Shown: piece by piece, positions 40,124 through 49,280 of the stretch
How positions within the stretch are numbered: the first letter of the stretch is position 1
Layout of the letters: the number at the start of each line of letters is the position of its first letter
Origin: an uncultured Bacteroidales bacterium
Lineage (GTDB): Bacteria; Bacteroidota; Bacteroidia; Bacteroidales; UBA11471
Assembly (NCBI GenBank): GCA_947625885.1
Contig: CANQQA010000016.1
Span: 1-60,624, forward strand
Reading direction: 5' to 3'
Length of the DNA: 60,624 nucleotides
The notes under the pieces: model-generated
Told to the model about the DNA's origin: nothing
The model's input: only the letters and a program-made list of their open reading frames with translations
Databases searched by the model: none
Position numbers and translations under genes: made by a program

Positions 40124-40561
40124 ATGATACGCAAATCGACTATCCTCTTTTGTCTGCTGGCTGCATGGATATGCGTGCCCATGCAGGCAGAACGCAAATC
40201 GACAAAAATCGAATTTGAAAAGTTGGTGCACGACTTCGGCACGATATACGAAAAAAACGGCGACGCCGTATGCACATTCCGTTTCGTAAATGCCGGCAAA
40301 TCGCCGCTGGTCATCATTCGGGCGCAAGCCTCCTGCGGCTGCACGGTGCCGAGCTATCCGAACAAGCCCATTGCTCCGAATGACACGGCGGAAATAAAAG
40401 TCGTCTATAAAGCCAAAGGACGACCGGGCGAATTTGTCAAAAACATTTACGTCTATACCAACACGAAACCCGACCGCACCGTCCTGCAAATACGAGGTGT
40501 CGTACAGCCCGAAAACCGTTCGAACAGCGACGACGAACAACCGACAGCAACGCTGCGATAA
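40124..40561 (+). CDS. Secreted DUF1573 protein
   Basis: This 145-aa protein has a signal peptide (1-22, ending MQA). One DUF1573 domain follows: VHDFGTIYEKNGDAVCTFRFVN, the CGC turn in ASCGCTVP, and YKAKGRPGEFVKNIYVYTN. It is an Ig-like beta-sandwich family abundant in Bacteroidota; the function is unknown. Residues QPENRSNSDDEQPTATLR form a flexible tail. A -7 element TATTTTTG lies at 40087-40094. It ends 14 bases before meaB and may be co-transcribed with it. Confidence 0.9.
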   Translation: MIRKSTILFCLLAAWICVPMQAERKSTKIEFEKLVHDFGTIYEKNGDAVCTFRFVNAGKSPLVIIRAQASCGCTVPSYPNKPIAPNDTAEIKVVYKAKGRPGEFVKNIYVYTNTKPDRTVLQIRGVVQPENRSNSDDEQPTATLR

Positions 40562-40575
40562 ATATACCTACCCGC

Positions 40576-41664
40576 ATGGAACACATCGAGAACAGCGGCA
40601 AATATGCCGGACTATCCGTCAATAAAGGCGTGAGCCAGCCCCCTTCGGTCAATCCCTATCTGGCTGCCCGCATGAAGTGCCGGCGGCAGGAGTATTCCGC
40701 CGCCGAATACGTAGAGCAGATACGCAAAGGCAACATCACCGTACTGAGTCAGGCGGTAACGCTGATAGAAAGCCAGCTCGCCGAACATCAGAGCGTGGCG
40801 CAGGAGGTCATTGCCAAATGCCTGCCCTACGCGGGGAAATCGGTGCGGATAGGCATTACCGGTGTACCCGGTTCGGGAAAAAGCACCTCTATCGACGCCT
40901 TCGGGCTGCACGTGCTGCAACGCGGCGGCAAGCTGGCGGTACTGGCAATCGACCCCAGCAGCGAACGGTCGAAAGGAAGCATTTTGGGCGACAAAACCCG
41001 CATGGAGCGCCTCTCGCAGCAGAAAGAGGCATTCATACGTCCTTCGCCGTCGGCAGGTTCATTGGGCGGGGTGGCGCGCAAAACGCGCGAAACGATTATT
41101 CTCTGCGAAGCAGCCGGCTTCGATACCATTTTCGTGGAAACGGTGGGCGTAGGGCAGTCGGAAACAGCCGTACATTCGATGGTCGATTTCTTCCTGCTCA
41201 TACAGTTAGCGGGCACGGGCGACGAATTGCAGGGCATCAAGCGCGGCATCATGGAGATGGCCGACGGCATCGTCATCAACAAAGCCGACGGCAACAACAT
41301 CGAAAAAGCCAAACTCGCACAGGCGCATTTCCGCAACGCGCTGCACCTCTTTCCCATGCCGCCGTCGGGCTGGCAGCCGCAGGTGCTTACCTATTCGGGC
41401 TACTACGAAATAGGCATCGGCGAAGTGTGGAAAATGATAGACGATTACATCGCTTTCGTAAAGAAAAACGGCTACTTCGACCGCAAGCGCGTGGAACAGT
41501 CGAAATACTGGATGAGTGAAACGATAGACGAACAGCTGCGGGCGCACTTCTACCGCAATCCTCGCATTGCCAGATTGCTGGCGGAAAAAGAAGAATTGGT
41601 GCTCCGTTCCGAACAAAGTCCGTTCCTCGCCGCCCAAGAAATACTCGACAGCTACTTCGAATAA
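40576..41664 (+). CDS. meaB: Methylmalonyl-CoA mutase-associated GTPase
   Basis: This 362-aa G3E/ArgK-family GTPase protects and reloads the B12-dependent methylmalonyl-CoA mutase, which in Bacteroidales serves the succinate-propionate route. P loop: G96-V-P-G-S-G-K-S-T104. Switch regions: AIDPSSERSKGSILGDKTRM and FVETVGVGQSE. Base-specificity motif: NKADG. The C-terminal helical dimerisation part is complete. The mutase genes are not in the window. The next gene follows after 14 bases. Confidence 0.96.
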   Translation: MEHIENSGKYAGLSVNKGVSQPPSVNPYLAARMKCRRQEYSAAEYVEQIRKGNITVLSQAVTLIESQLAEHQSVAQEVIAKCLPYAGKSVRIGITGVPGSGKSTSIDAFGLHVLQRGGKLAVLAIDPSSERSKGSILGDKTRMERLSQQKEAFIRPSPSAGSLGGVARKTRETIILCEAAGFDTIFVETVGVGQSETAVHSMVDFFLLIQLAGTGDELQGIKRGIMEMADGIVINKADGNNIEKAKLAQAHFRNALHLFPMPPSGWQPQVLTYSGYYEIGIGEVWKMIDDYIAFVKKNGYFDRKRVEQSKYWMSETIDEQLRAHFYRNPRIARLLAEKEELVLRSEQSPFLAAQEILDSYFE

Positions 41665-41678
41665 ATAAATACAGAGGC

Positions 41679-42746
41679 ATGACCGACGCAAACGACCTTT
41701 TTTATCCGGCGACAGACCTGCTCCGAAAACTGATAGAGACCCCCTCCGTCAGTCGGGACGAAGGGGCGACCGCCGACATCATAGCCGACTACCTGCATAA
41801 AAACGGATTCGAGCCGCATCGCACGGGTAACAACGTATGGACAATGGCGTCGGGATATGAAATGACACGCCCCACCCTGCTGCTCAATTCGCATCACGAC
41901 ACCGTGCGACCGGTCGAAGGGTGGCAGGGGCGCGCCTTTGAAGCGCGCGAAGAAGACGGACGCATCTACGGTTTGGGAAGCAACGACGCCGGAGCGTCGT
42001 TGGTCTCGCTGTTGCACGTGTTCATGGCGCTGTCGTACCGCCTGCAACCCTACAACCTTATTTTTTTAGCAAGTGCCGAAGAGGAGGTGTCGGGCGAAAA
42101 AGGCGTCGCCCTCGCCCTGAAAGAGCTGCCGCCCATTACTTTCGGCGTAGTAGGCGAACCTACGGGTATGCGTCCCGCTATCGGAGAAAAAGGCTTGATG
42201 GTGCTCGACTGCGTGGTGCATGGAAAAGCGGGGCACGCTGCCCGCAACGAGGGGGTAAACGCCATTTACGAAGCGCTGCCCGTCATCGAGGAGTTTCGGA
42301 ATTTCTCTTTCCCGAAAGTATCGAAAATGCTGGGTCCCGTGAAACTCACCGTTACCCAGATAAAGGCGGGGACGCAGCACAATGTCGTGCCCGACCGCTG
42401 CGAGTTTGTGGTCGATGTACGCACCAATGAACTCTACCGCAACGAAGAAGCCTTCGTGCTGTTGCGCGACGCCATAGCCTGCGACATCACTCCGCGCTCG
42501 TTCCGGCTCAACTCGTCGCGCATCGACTGCGACCACCCTTTCATGCAGCGCGCCGCCATGCTGGGACTCGAGCCCTTCGGCTCGCCCACGCTCTCCGATC
42601 AGGCGCTGATGCCTTTTACCACCGTAAAAATAGGTCCGGGCAGCTCGGAGCGTTCGCACACAGCCGACGAATACATCGTCAAAGAAGAAATCCGCGAAGC
42701 CATAACCCTCTACATGAAACTCCTCGACGGTCTGCCTCTCTCATAA
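41679..42746 (+). CDS. argE: M20-family deacylase (ArgE-like)
   Basis: This 355-aa zinc-dependent aminoacylase is of the ArgE/DapE type. Metal ligands: N70-S-H72-H-D74-T, the GSNDAGA Asp, the SAEEEVSGE Glu pair, and a late His in the PGSSERSHTADE region. A dimerisation lid covers about residues 165-285 (KGLMVLDCVVHGKAGHAAR). In Bacteroidales this branch removes the acyl group (acetyl or succinyl) from an ornithine or citrulline intermediate in arginine synthesis, so argE is the best symbol. DapE-like use is the alternative. It ends the + strand run that includes meaB. Confidence 0.82.
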   Translation: MTDANDLFYPATDLLRKLIETPSVSRDEGATADIIADYLHKNGFEPHRTGNNVWTMASGYEMTRPTLLLNSHHDTVRPVEGWQGRAFEAREEDGRIYGLGSNDAGASLVSLLHVFMALSYRLQPYNLIFLASAEEEVSGEKGVALALKELPPITFGVVGEPTGMRPAIGEKGLMVLDCVVHGKAGHAARNEGVNAIYEALPVIEEFRNFSFPKVSKMLGPVKLTVTQIKAGTQHNVVPDRCEFVVDVRTNELYRNEEAFVLLRDAIACDITPRSFRLNSSRIDCDHPFMQRAAMLGLEPFGSPTLSDQALMPFTTVKIGPGSSERSHTADEYIVKEEIREAITLYMKLLDGLPLS

Positions 42747-42975
42747 TCTCCATGACGGCAAATCTTTTTTCCTGTATTTACATCTCAAAAACGATGTAAA
42801 TAGCTAAATCAATGCGTATTAAAAAGAAAATATAAAAATTGATTTCATGCGGTAAGAACAAATTTGTTTTTAGACGCAAAAGTAAAATATGAATTTTCTT
42901 ATTTTATTTTCCGCGATTAAAGTACAATAAGAATATTTTTATTGTATTTTTGTACATAAAGAAAATAAGGATTAT

Positions 42976-44112
42976 ATGAAAGAAATAGAAAAGTTCAATG
43001 CTGGACGCTATGAATCGGGATATGGATATAAGTATTTTATTCCTGAAACGATAAATAATCAATGGTGTTGGAAAGATCCGAGCATTAACAAGCTATTGGA
43101 AAAAGCCTCTATTAAATTGGGCGAACTAAATTCTTTTTCACGATTAGTTCCCAATATTGATTTGTTTATTCAATTACACGTTGTCAAAGAAGCTGTTGTT
43201 TCCAGCCGTATTGAAGGTACTCAAACACGAATGGACGAAGCGTTTTTACCGGCAACCGAAATACAACCGGAACGCCGTGATGATTGGAAAGAAGTAACAA
43301 ATTATATCAAAGCAATAAATAGTGCCATAGAAAAATTGCAACAACTTCCTATCTCCTCCCGACTCATCAAATCGACCCATAAAGAATTATTGAACAGCGT
43401 GAGAGGAGAACACAAACTCCCCGGTGAATATCGAAAGAGTCAAAATTGGATAGGAGGAATTTCTCTTGCCGATGCAAAATTTATTCCTCCCTCGCATCAA
43501 TATGTAGAAGAATTAATGAGCGATTTGGAAAAATTCCTCAATAACGAAGAGTCAGATATTCCGGCTCTAATAAAAATTGCCATAGCTCACTATCAATTTG
43601 AAACAATTCACCCATTTTTAGATGGTAATGGACGTATCGGTCGATTGCTGATAACTCTGTTTCTCGTCAAAGAACATATCTTAGACAAACCGCTTCTTTA
43701 TCTTTCCTCGTATTTTGAGCAACGCAGGGACTTATATTATGACAATTTGAACAATACTCGGGTAAAAAACGATCTCTTGCAGTGGATTAAATACTTTTTA
43801 GTCGGCATCGAGCAAACATCTCAAAAAGCAGTGGAAACGTTATCTTCGATTATTCAACTGAAAGAAAAATTAGAACAGCTATTCCAACAGACGTATGGGA
43901 AAAGAAGTAGAAACGCAGTTATATTACTTCATGCGCTATTCGAAAATCCATTTATTACAATCGAACAGGCAGCTAAAATCTGTCAAGTTACTTATAAATC
44001 TGCCAATGACTTAGTAAAGTTGATGCAGAAAGATTCTATTTTAACCGAAATGACAGGACAAAGCCGGAATCGCCTGTTCGTTTTCAACTCCTATATGTCT
44101 TTGTTCAATTAA
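42976..44112 (+). CDS. Fic-domain AMP transferase with inhibitory helix
   Basis: This is a 378-aa class II Fic protein. The N-terminal helical region carries the autoinhibitory motif S76-S-R-I-E80-G81. The Fic motif is complete, H212-P-F-L-D-G-N-G-R-I-G-R223, with the catalytic H212 and an intact phosphate-binding loop, so AMP (or similar) transfer should be possible once inhibition is released. A winged-helix domain at about 310-378 (ITIEQAAKICQVTYKSANDLVKLM) suggests DNA binding or autoregulation. The gene is conspicuously A+T-rich next to argE and the glycosyltransferase. With a TATTTTTG -7 element just upstream (42945-42952), this points to horizontal transfer of a self-contained unit. 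Confidence 0.93.
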   Translation: MKEIEKFNAGRYESGYGYKYFIPETINNQWCWKDPSINKLLEKASIKLGELNSFSRLVPNIDLFIQLHVVKEAVVSSRIEGTQTRMDEAFLPATEIQPERRDDWKEVTNYIKAINSAIEKLQQLPISSRLIKSTHKELLNSVRGEHKLPGEYRKSQNWIGGISLADAKFIPPSHQYVEELMSDLEKFLNNEESDIPALIKIAIAHYQFETIHPFLDGNGRIGRLLITLFLVKEHILDKPLLYLSSYFEQRRDLYYDNLNNTRVKNDLLQWIKYFLVGIEQTSQKAVETLSSIIQLKEKLEQLFQQTYGKRSRNAVILLHALFENPFITIEQAAKICQVTYKSANDLVKLMQKDSILTEMTGQSRNRLFVFNSYMSLFN

Positions 44113-44200
44113 CCCTGTTTTGAAATCAAGGCGTAAACAAAACTCTTTATTACAACTCCTATTATGAAATGCCTGCAACAGCCGAAAGCAAATACTCTTC

Positions 44201-45229
44201 TTACGCGAGGCGGAGGTGCAGACGACGGGCGGCGATGAAACGCCATAGGCGGCTCGCGCGGCGGCGCCGCCACGCAAGGAGTTTGGGCAGCGTGTCGGTG
44301 GCACGGCTCAACCGGCGGCAGAATGCGCCGTAATCCGCTTTTGGCAGCGGATAGAGATTTTCTTTCGCAAGGGTGTCGAGCGCGTTTTTTACCTGCTCCT
44401 CGTCGTAGGGTTTCACGATGAGTATGCGCAGGGTATCGACCGTGAGGTCGTAGAGTTTGCGGTCGAGCCCCGTTTCGAGCTGCGGGTCGCAAATGGCTTC
44501 GCGCATACGTTTCAAGCCGGTTATCACCGTGAGGCGGTCGTGCATGAGGCGTTTTTGGTGGTCGGGGTCGGGAATGTTGCTCAATCCCGATTTATTCTGG
44601 AAATAGTAATAGTAAAGCTGTACGGGCAGGAAAGTTACCGTGTCGGCGCGGCTGAACACGCGGGTAACGAAATCCTCGTCTTCCAACACGCATTTTTCGA
44701 GCAGCCGCACATTCGACGCCAAAAGAAAAGAGCGGTTAAACAGGTATGCCCATAGCACGCCTGCCAGCGGATAGCGCGCCATGTAATCGGCACCCGACAT
44801 ATCGCGACAATAGGGCTGCACTGCCGGATAGTAGGGCGACTCCGCGCCCTGCGCATCGACCTTGATGCAGTCGAGCCCGATAATCTGGTGGCGGTAGAGC
44901 GGCAGCAGCTCCTGCACGAAGCGGGCGAACGCAGCGGAATGTATGCGGTCGTCGGCATCGACGAACATGATATAACGTCCGTGTGCATAGTTTATGCCTA
45001 AATTCCGCGCCCCTCCGGGTCCGGCTTTGCGGCGGTGATATACGTGCAGGTTGGGTATCTTGGCTTCCAATGCCTGCAATTCCGCCAGCGAATTGTCTGT
45101 CGAATTGTCATCGACCGCGATGATTTCGTATTTGTCGTCCGGCAGCCCCGACTGCACAATCGAGTCGATGCAGCGACCGATGTATGCCACCGCATTATAT
45201 ACCGGTATGATGATACTTACTTCGAGCAT
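44201..45229 (-). CDS. Family 2 glycosyltransferase
   Basis: The frame opens at a TTG (45280), but the ATG at 45229 gives the classic GT2 start VSIIIPVYNAVAYIGRCIDSI; 342 aa. The nucleotide-sugar-binding motifs are DDNSTDNSLAEL and the FVDADDRI D-x-D. The acceptor part (residues 150-342) is helical and Arg-rich at its end. It would transfer a sugar from a nucleotide donor to a cell-surface glycan; donor and acceptor cannot be told. No membrane segment is present. It is convergent with the Fic gene and divergent from hicA, with a TATCTTTG -7 element at 45258-45251. Confidence 0.92.
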   Translation of the reverse strand: MLEVSIIIPVYNAVAYIGRCIDSIVQSGLPDDKYEIIAVDDNSTDNSLAELQALEAKIPNLHVYHRRKAGPGGARNLGINYAHGRYIMFVDADDRIHSAAFARFVQELLPLYRHQIIGLDCIKVDAQGAESPYYPAVQPYCRDMSGADYMARYPLAGVLWAYLFNRSFLLASNVRLLEKCVLEDEDFVTRVFSRADTVTFLPVQLYYYYFQNKSGLSNIPDPDHQKRLMHDRLTVITGLKRMREAICDPQLETGLDRKLYDLTVDTLRILIVKPYDEEQVKNALDTLAKENLYPLPKADYGAFCRRLSRATDTLPKLLAWRRRRASRLWRFIAARRLHLRLA

Positions 45230-45386
45230 GATACTTTCGATTATCTGTCGCAAAGATACGATTTTGAAAACAATCTGCAATAATCGCGGCTCGAAGTATT
45301 TTCAAAACTGTTTGGCAGTCTTAAACCATTTCGTCCGAATAACGTTAATTAAATGAAAAACAATATTTTTTCTATTTCCGAAATAG

Positions 45387-45416
45387 TATATATAACAAAT
45401 TTGCTATATATATTTG
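45387..45416 (+). promoter_or_regulatory. hicAB promoter/operator palindrome
   Basis: A near-perfect 26-bp palindrome (45387-45412; halves TATATATAACAAA and TTTGCTATATATA, one mismatch) overlaps a TATATTTG -7 element at 45409-45416. The ATG of hicA follows 12 bases later. A site like this, covering the promoter, is what HicB-type autorepression needs. Confidence 0.65.
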
Positions 45417-45428
45417 TACCGTCAATAA

Positions 45429-45623
45429 ATGTTTGACGGCATGAAATGGAATGAACTGCGAAAAATTGCCGAAGCCAACGGGTGGTACTTGTGGCGGCAC
45501 GGTGCCAATCATGACATCTATCGCCACCCCGACAAAACATACCCCATACAAATAGGTCGTCTTGGTTCAGAGGAAATAAAAAACGGAACATTCAACAAAT
45601 TGAAAAAACAAATAGGATTCTGA
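45429..45623 (+). CDS. hicA: HicA-type mRNA interferase toxin
   Basis: This 64-aa protein (or 60 aa if the ATG at 45441 is used) has a double-stranded-RNA-binding-like fold with the catalytic His in RHGANHDIYRHP (H28). The C-terminal pattern is IQIGRLGSEEIKNGTFNKLKKQIG. HicA cleaves mRNA when freed from HicB. The antitoxin gene follows after 26 bases in the same direction. A palindromic operator lies directly upstream. Confidence 0.93.
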   Translation: MFDGMKWNELRKIAEANGWYLWRHGANHDIYRHPDKTYPIQIGRLGSEEIKNGTFNKLKKQIGF

Positions 45624-45649
45624 TTCCAACGCAATAAAAACACACCGAC

Positions 45650-46051
45650 ATGAAAACAATCGCTTTAATAGAAAAAGGGAAAGACGGAACTTTTGGCGTC
45701 TATACGCCGAACATCGAAACGACCCTCATCGGCGAGGGCGCCACGGTTGCAGAAGCAAAAGCCGATTTCAAAAACTCGGTCGAAGAGGTGTTGGCGGCTT
45801 ATCGGGAATCGGGAGAACCGCTGCCGGAAGAATTACAGAACATCGAATTTGAATACAAATACGATGTAGCGTCGATATTCGACTATTTCGACTTCATCAA
45901 CATTACAAAATTTGCCAAACGGGCAGGCATCAACGCGGCATTGATGCGTCAATACAAATCGTGCGGCACCTATATTTCGGAAGCCCAAGCCTCCAAAATA
46001 GAAAAGGCATTGCACGCCATCGGCAAAGAATTGTCTGCCGTTTCTTTGTAA
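45650..46051 (+). CDS. hicB: HicB-type antitoxin with HTH domain
   Basis: This 133-aa protein has an N-terminal partial RNase H-like fold (about 1-60: GTFGVYTPNIETTLIGEGATVAEAKADFKNSVEEVLAAY) that caps HicA. The C-terminal XRE-like HTH (about 85-128: NITKFAKRAGINAALMRQYKSCGTYISEAQASKIEKALH) would bind the upstream palindrome. The gene order toxin-antitoxin is standard for hicAB. It ends 6 bases from the end of the convergent glycosyltransferase gene. Confidence 0.93.
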   Translation: MKTIALIEKGKDGTFGVYTPNIETTLIGEGATVAEAKADFKNSVEEVLAAYRESGEPLPEELQNIEFEYKYDVASIFDYFDFINITKFAKRAGINAALMRQYKSCGTYISEAQASKIEKALHAIGKELSAVSL

Positions 46052-46057
46052 GAGATT

Positions 46058-47014
46058 TCAATCGAACAGGCGGAATAAAATTTCGGCGATGCGCGCCGTG
46101 CCCCGCACACCCCGACTTATCAGTTGATAGCCACAAAAGCAGATAAGACGCATCACAGGACGATGCTTCACCCGCGCACGGACTTCGCCATAAAGCCGCT
46201 CGCCCTCTGCGCTGCCCTCGCGCGTATAGTTGCCGGCTAACATAAGGCGTTTGTATTCGAGGCAGTCCGAAAGGAGACGAGTATCTTTTCGCCCCGAATT
46301 TCCCACCACGCACACCGCCGCGTCCACAGCACTCTCCCAAAACTTCGGCTTATCGGAGTAGTTGCGCCCCGTTATCGAGTCGGCATGGGCATGCACCAGC
46401 ACCAAAGGGGTCGGTGCCGAAAGTTTCACCGTGCGCGAAGTCTTCAGCAGCAGACGTATGCCCAGCTCCCAGTCGTTCCACCCGAGCAGTTGCGAATTCC
46501 ATCTGCCGGCAGCTTCTACTACTGTTTTTCGCACAATATACCGTTGCGTCGAGAGATAGGAATGAAAAATGTTACCGTACAGAATATTTTTACGTGGCGA
46601 CCGCTTTATGCAACTTGTACCGCTCTCGTCCGAGACGATTTTCATATCGGTATAAACGATGTCGGCTTGCGGATTATCCGTAATCGTCGCCACGTAACGT
46701 TCGACCAGCTGCGGTGCCATTTCGTCGTCGGAATCGAAAAACATAATCCACTCCGACACAGCCTCGTCGAGTCCTCTGTTACGGGCGGCGGCAGCTCCCC
46801 GCACCGGCTCGTCACATACCGTTACCTTGAAATCGGACGCCTCGTGCTCCCGCTTGAATTGCCGAAGCAATTCTGCCGATGCGTCGGTCGAACCGTTATC
46901 GACAAGCACCACGTGCAGCGGTCGGTAAGTTTGCGCCAACACCGACCGCAGCGTGCGCATCAGTACCGCCGCCCGATTATATACCGGTATGATAATGCTT
47001 ATCGGTCGGTTCAT
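46058..47014 (-). CDS. Family 2 glycosyltransferase
   Basis: The frame opens upstream at a TTG, but the ATG at 47014 gives ISIIIPVYNRAAVLMRTL; 318 aa. Donor-site motifs: LVDNGSTDASAELL and FFDSDDEM. A membrane segment is not evident. It is a second GT2 of the surface-glycan set, facing away from the divergent glycosyltransferase pair at 47.1-49.3 kb. Its sugar specificity is unknown. A TATTTTTG -7 element lies at 47037-47030. Confidence 0.92.
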   Translation of the reverse strand: MNRPISIIIPVYNRAAVLMRTLRSVLAQTYRPLHVVLVDNGSTDASAELLRQFKREHEASDFKVTVCDEPVRGAAAARNRGLDEAVSEWIMFFDSDDEMAPQLVERYVATITDNPQADIVYTDMKIVSDESGTSCIKRSPRKNILYGNIFHSYLSTQRYIVRKTVVEAAGRWNSQLLGWNDWELGIRLLLKTSRTVKLSAPTPLVLVHAHADSITGRNYSDKPKFWESAVDAAVCVVGNSGRKDTRLLSDCLEYKRLMLAGNYTREGSAEGERLYGEVRARVKHRPVMRLICFCGYQLISRGVRGTARIAEILFRLFD

Positions 47015-47029
47015 ATCATTCCATTTTTG

Positions 47030-47085
47030 CAAAAATACAAAAAACGTCCTGCATTTCTTTTTTAATGATAAAAAAAGTATATTTG
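47030..47085. promoter_or_regulatory. Divergent promoter pair between glycosyltransferases
   Basis: On the - strand, TATTTTTG at 47037-47030 reads toward the GT2 gene. On the + strand, TATATTTG at 47078-47085 reads toward the GT pair. The -33 elements of both are weak. The two start sites are about 70 bases apart. Confidence 0.5.
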
Positions 47086-47112
47086 CCATATATCAATTTT
47101 GCAACTTCCGTA

Positions 47113-48189
47113 ATGAAAAAAATACTCATCGTATATTTCGATACGATTATTTCAAATGACAACCTGTATGTACGCTCCTTGTACGAGGAGCTGCGACGCC
47201 AAGGGTGTCTTGTCGATTGCAGTATCGACTCTTTCTGGGATACATCGAAAACATACGACATCGTTCATTTTCAATTTCCGGAAGTCATTTTCAAATGGCG
47301 CACACCTGCCGAAAAAAATCTCCGACAATTACGGAATCGTATTGATGAATTAAAGCGACAACACACAAAACTCATATACACCCGACACAACTCCGCCCCC
47401 CATTACAGCCATGCGGCAAAAACGGAATTGTATCGTATCATCGAGACAAACTGCGATGCCATAATACATCTGGGCGAATACAGCCTCCAAGAATACAACA
47501 CTCTGTATCCGCAAAACAAAATCGAACATTTCGTTGTCCCGCATCATATATACGACCTGTGCGATTACACGTTGTTTTCGCAAAAGGTGGCGCGGGAAAA
47601 GCTGCATTTGCCCCTCGATAAATTCATTATTCTTACTTTCGGAAGTTATCGCAAAGAAAGCGAACGGGAATTTATCGCCGCAGCATTCCGGCAATTGCCC
47701 ATGTCGGACAAGTTTTTATTGGCTCCGGGCTTTTACAACGATTGTTTCGTCAATCGCAGAACGCCTCTGCAAAACTTTCTGCACTACCATTCGCTGAAAA
47801 GCAAATACCATCCGAACCCAAACGAAAGCCGGTTACAGCACAAAAAAATCGACAACGCAGAACTCTCTTATTATTTTTCGGCTTCCGATATCGTGCTGAT
47901 ACAACGTCAAGAGATTCTCAATTCCGGAAACATTCCTATGGCATTTCTCTTCCACAAGGTCGCAGCAGGACCCTCATTGGGAAATCTGAACGCCCTGCTG
48001 ACACAAACAGGAAATCCCGTTTTCAATCCTCGCGACAACGAATCGGTGGTAAATGCCATTATACAGGCACGACAATTTACAAAATCCGGACTCGGAGAGA
48101 AGAATTTCGAGTTTGCACAGCAAAACATGGGAACTGCCCACATTGCTCATAAAACCATTATTTGTTACAACAATCTGCTGAAAATATGA
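47113..48189 (+). CDS. GT-B-type glycosyltransferase
   Basis: I chose the ATG at 47113 (MKKILIVYFD) over an in-frame start at 47065 that would overlap the -7 promoter element; 358 aa. The N-terminal Rossmann half shows KTYDIVHFQFPEV and KLIYTRHNSAPHYSH. The C-terminal half (about 170 on) shows IILTFGSYRKESERE, a SDIVLIQRQ motif and a family-typical acidic end region. This is the GT4-like two-domain fold, with an unusual, strongly diverged donor site. The sugar and acceptor are unknown. The stop overlaps the next start (ATGA), so the two glycosyltransferases are coupled. Confidence 0.8.
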   Translation: MKKILIVYFDTIISNDNLYVRSLYEELRRQGCLVDCSIDSFWDTSKTYDIVHFQFPEVIFKWRTPAEKNLRQLRNRIDELKRQHTKLIYTRHNSAPHYSHAAKTELYRIIETNCDAIIHLGEYSLQEYNTLYPQNKIEHFVVPHHIYDLCDYTLFSQKVAREKLHLPLDKFIILTFGSYRKESEREFIAAAFRQLPMSDKFLLAPGFYNDCFVNRRTPLQNFLHYHSLKSKYHPNPNESRLQHKKIDNAELSYYFSASDIVLIQRQEILNSGNIPMAFLFHKVAAGPSLGNLNALLTQTGNPVFNPRDNESVVNAIIQARQFTKSGLGEKNFEFAQQNMGTAHIAHKTIICYNNLLKI

Positions 48190-49280
48190 AAATTCTGTTG
48201 TTAGGAGAGGCAAGCAACCTCCATTGGACATTGGGCGAAGGACTGCGGGCATTGGGACACGACGTCGTGGTGGCATCGAGCGGAAGCGGATTCATGAACA
48301 ACCGACGCGACATTTCGCTGGTGCGCGGTGCAGGACTCCGCGGCGCCATACGCTACGTATTCGACGTAGCACGACAATTGCCTTCGTTTCGCGGATATGA
48401 CATCGTACAGATACACAATCCCGAATTTTTACATTTACGTCCCGGAAAAAACCGTGTCATATACAACTATCTGCGGCGGCACAATCGAAAAATATTCCTC
48501 GATGCCCTCGCCACCGACTATTACTATGTAAAAGCCTGCCAAGAAGGGCTATACCGTTACTCCGATTTCTTCGTCGGCAATCAATTGCGCGATTATCCCC
48601 ATTGCGGGCAAATCGTCGAGGCATGGAACGGTCGTCCGTTGAAAAACCAATGCCAATACGTTGCCGAGACCTGCAACGGCATCATTGCCTGTCTGTACGA
48701 ATATTACATTGCCTACGAAAAAGAATTCAAAGAAAAACTCGCCTACATTCCCATTCCCATACAGCTCGACCGCTACACGGTGCGCCCGATGAACGACACC
48801 CGCGAAAAAGTGCGCTTCTTTCTCGGCATACAACGTCTCCGCAGCCGGCTGAAAGGCACGGACGTATATAAGGAAATATTACAAGAGCTGCATGTACGCT
48901 ATCCGAAAGAATGCGAAATCAAAGAGGTAGTATCGGTACCGATGGACGAATACGTGCGCCTCATGCGCTCGTCCGACGTCATTCTCGACCAGCTCTACTC
49001 CTACACGCCGGCGACCAACGCCCTGCAAGCCATGGCACAGGGATTGGCTGCCGTAAGCGGCGGCGAACCGGAATTTTACGACTTCATCGGCGAGAAAACG
49101 CTGCGCCCCATCATCAACACCCAGCCCGATGCCGAAAGCATATATCGCACGCTGGAAGAGGTGATACTGAAACGGGAAGATTTGCCGCAGCGCTGCACCG
49201 ACAGCCGTGCTTTCGTGGAGAAATATCATAACTACACCGACGTAGCGCAGCAATATCTCGATTTCTGGGAGAAGCACTAA
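48186..49280 (+). CDS. GT-B-type glycosyltransferase
   Basis: The ATG at 48186 overlaps the previous stop; 364 aa. The N-terminal half begins KILLLGEASNLHWTLGEGLRALGHDV and contains YDIVQIHNPEF. The C-terminal half has RFFLGIQRLRSRLKGTD, SVPMDEYVRLMRSSDVILDQLYSYTPATNALQAM and GGEPEF, the usual donor-binding layout of GT4 enzymes. It ends convergently with the flippase gene (4-base overlap). It likely adds a sugar to the same glycan as its partner. Confidence 0.88.
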   Translation: MKILLLGEASNLHWTLGEGLRALGHDVVVASSGSGFMNNRRDISLVRGAGLRGAIRYVFDVARQLPSFRGYDIVQIHNPEFLHLRPGKNRVIYNYLRRHNRKIFLDALATDYYYVKACQEGLYRYSDFFVGNQLRDYPHCGQIVEAWNGRPLKNQCQYVAETCNGIIACLYEYYIAYEKEFKEKLAYIPIPIQLDRYTVRPMNDTREKVRFFLGIQRLRSRLKGTDVYKEILQELHVRYPKECEIKEVVSVPMDEYVRLMRSSDVILDQLYSYTPATNALQAMAQGLAAVSGGEPEFYDFIGEKTLRPIINTQPDAESIYRTLEEVILKREDLPQRCTDSRAFVEKYHNYTDVAQQYLDFWEKH

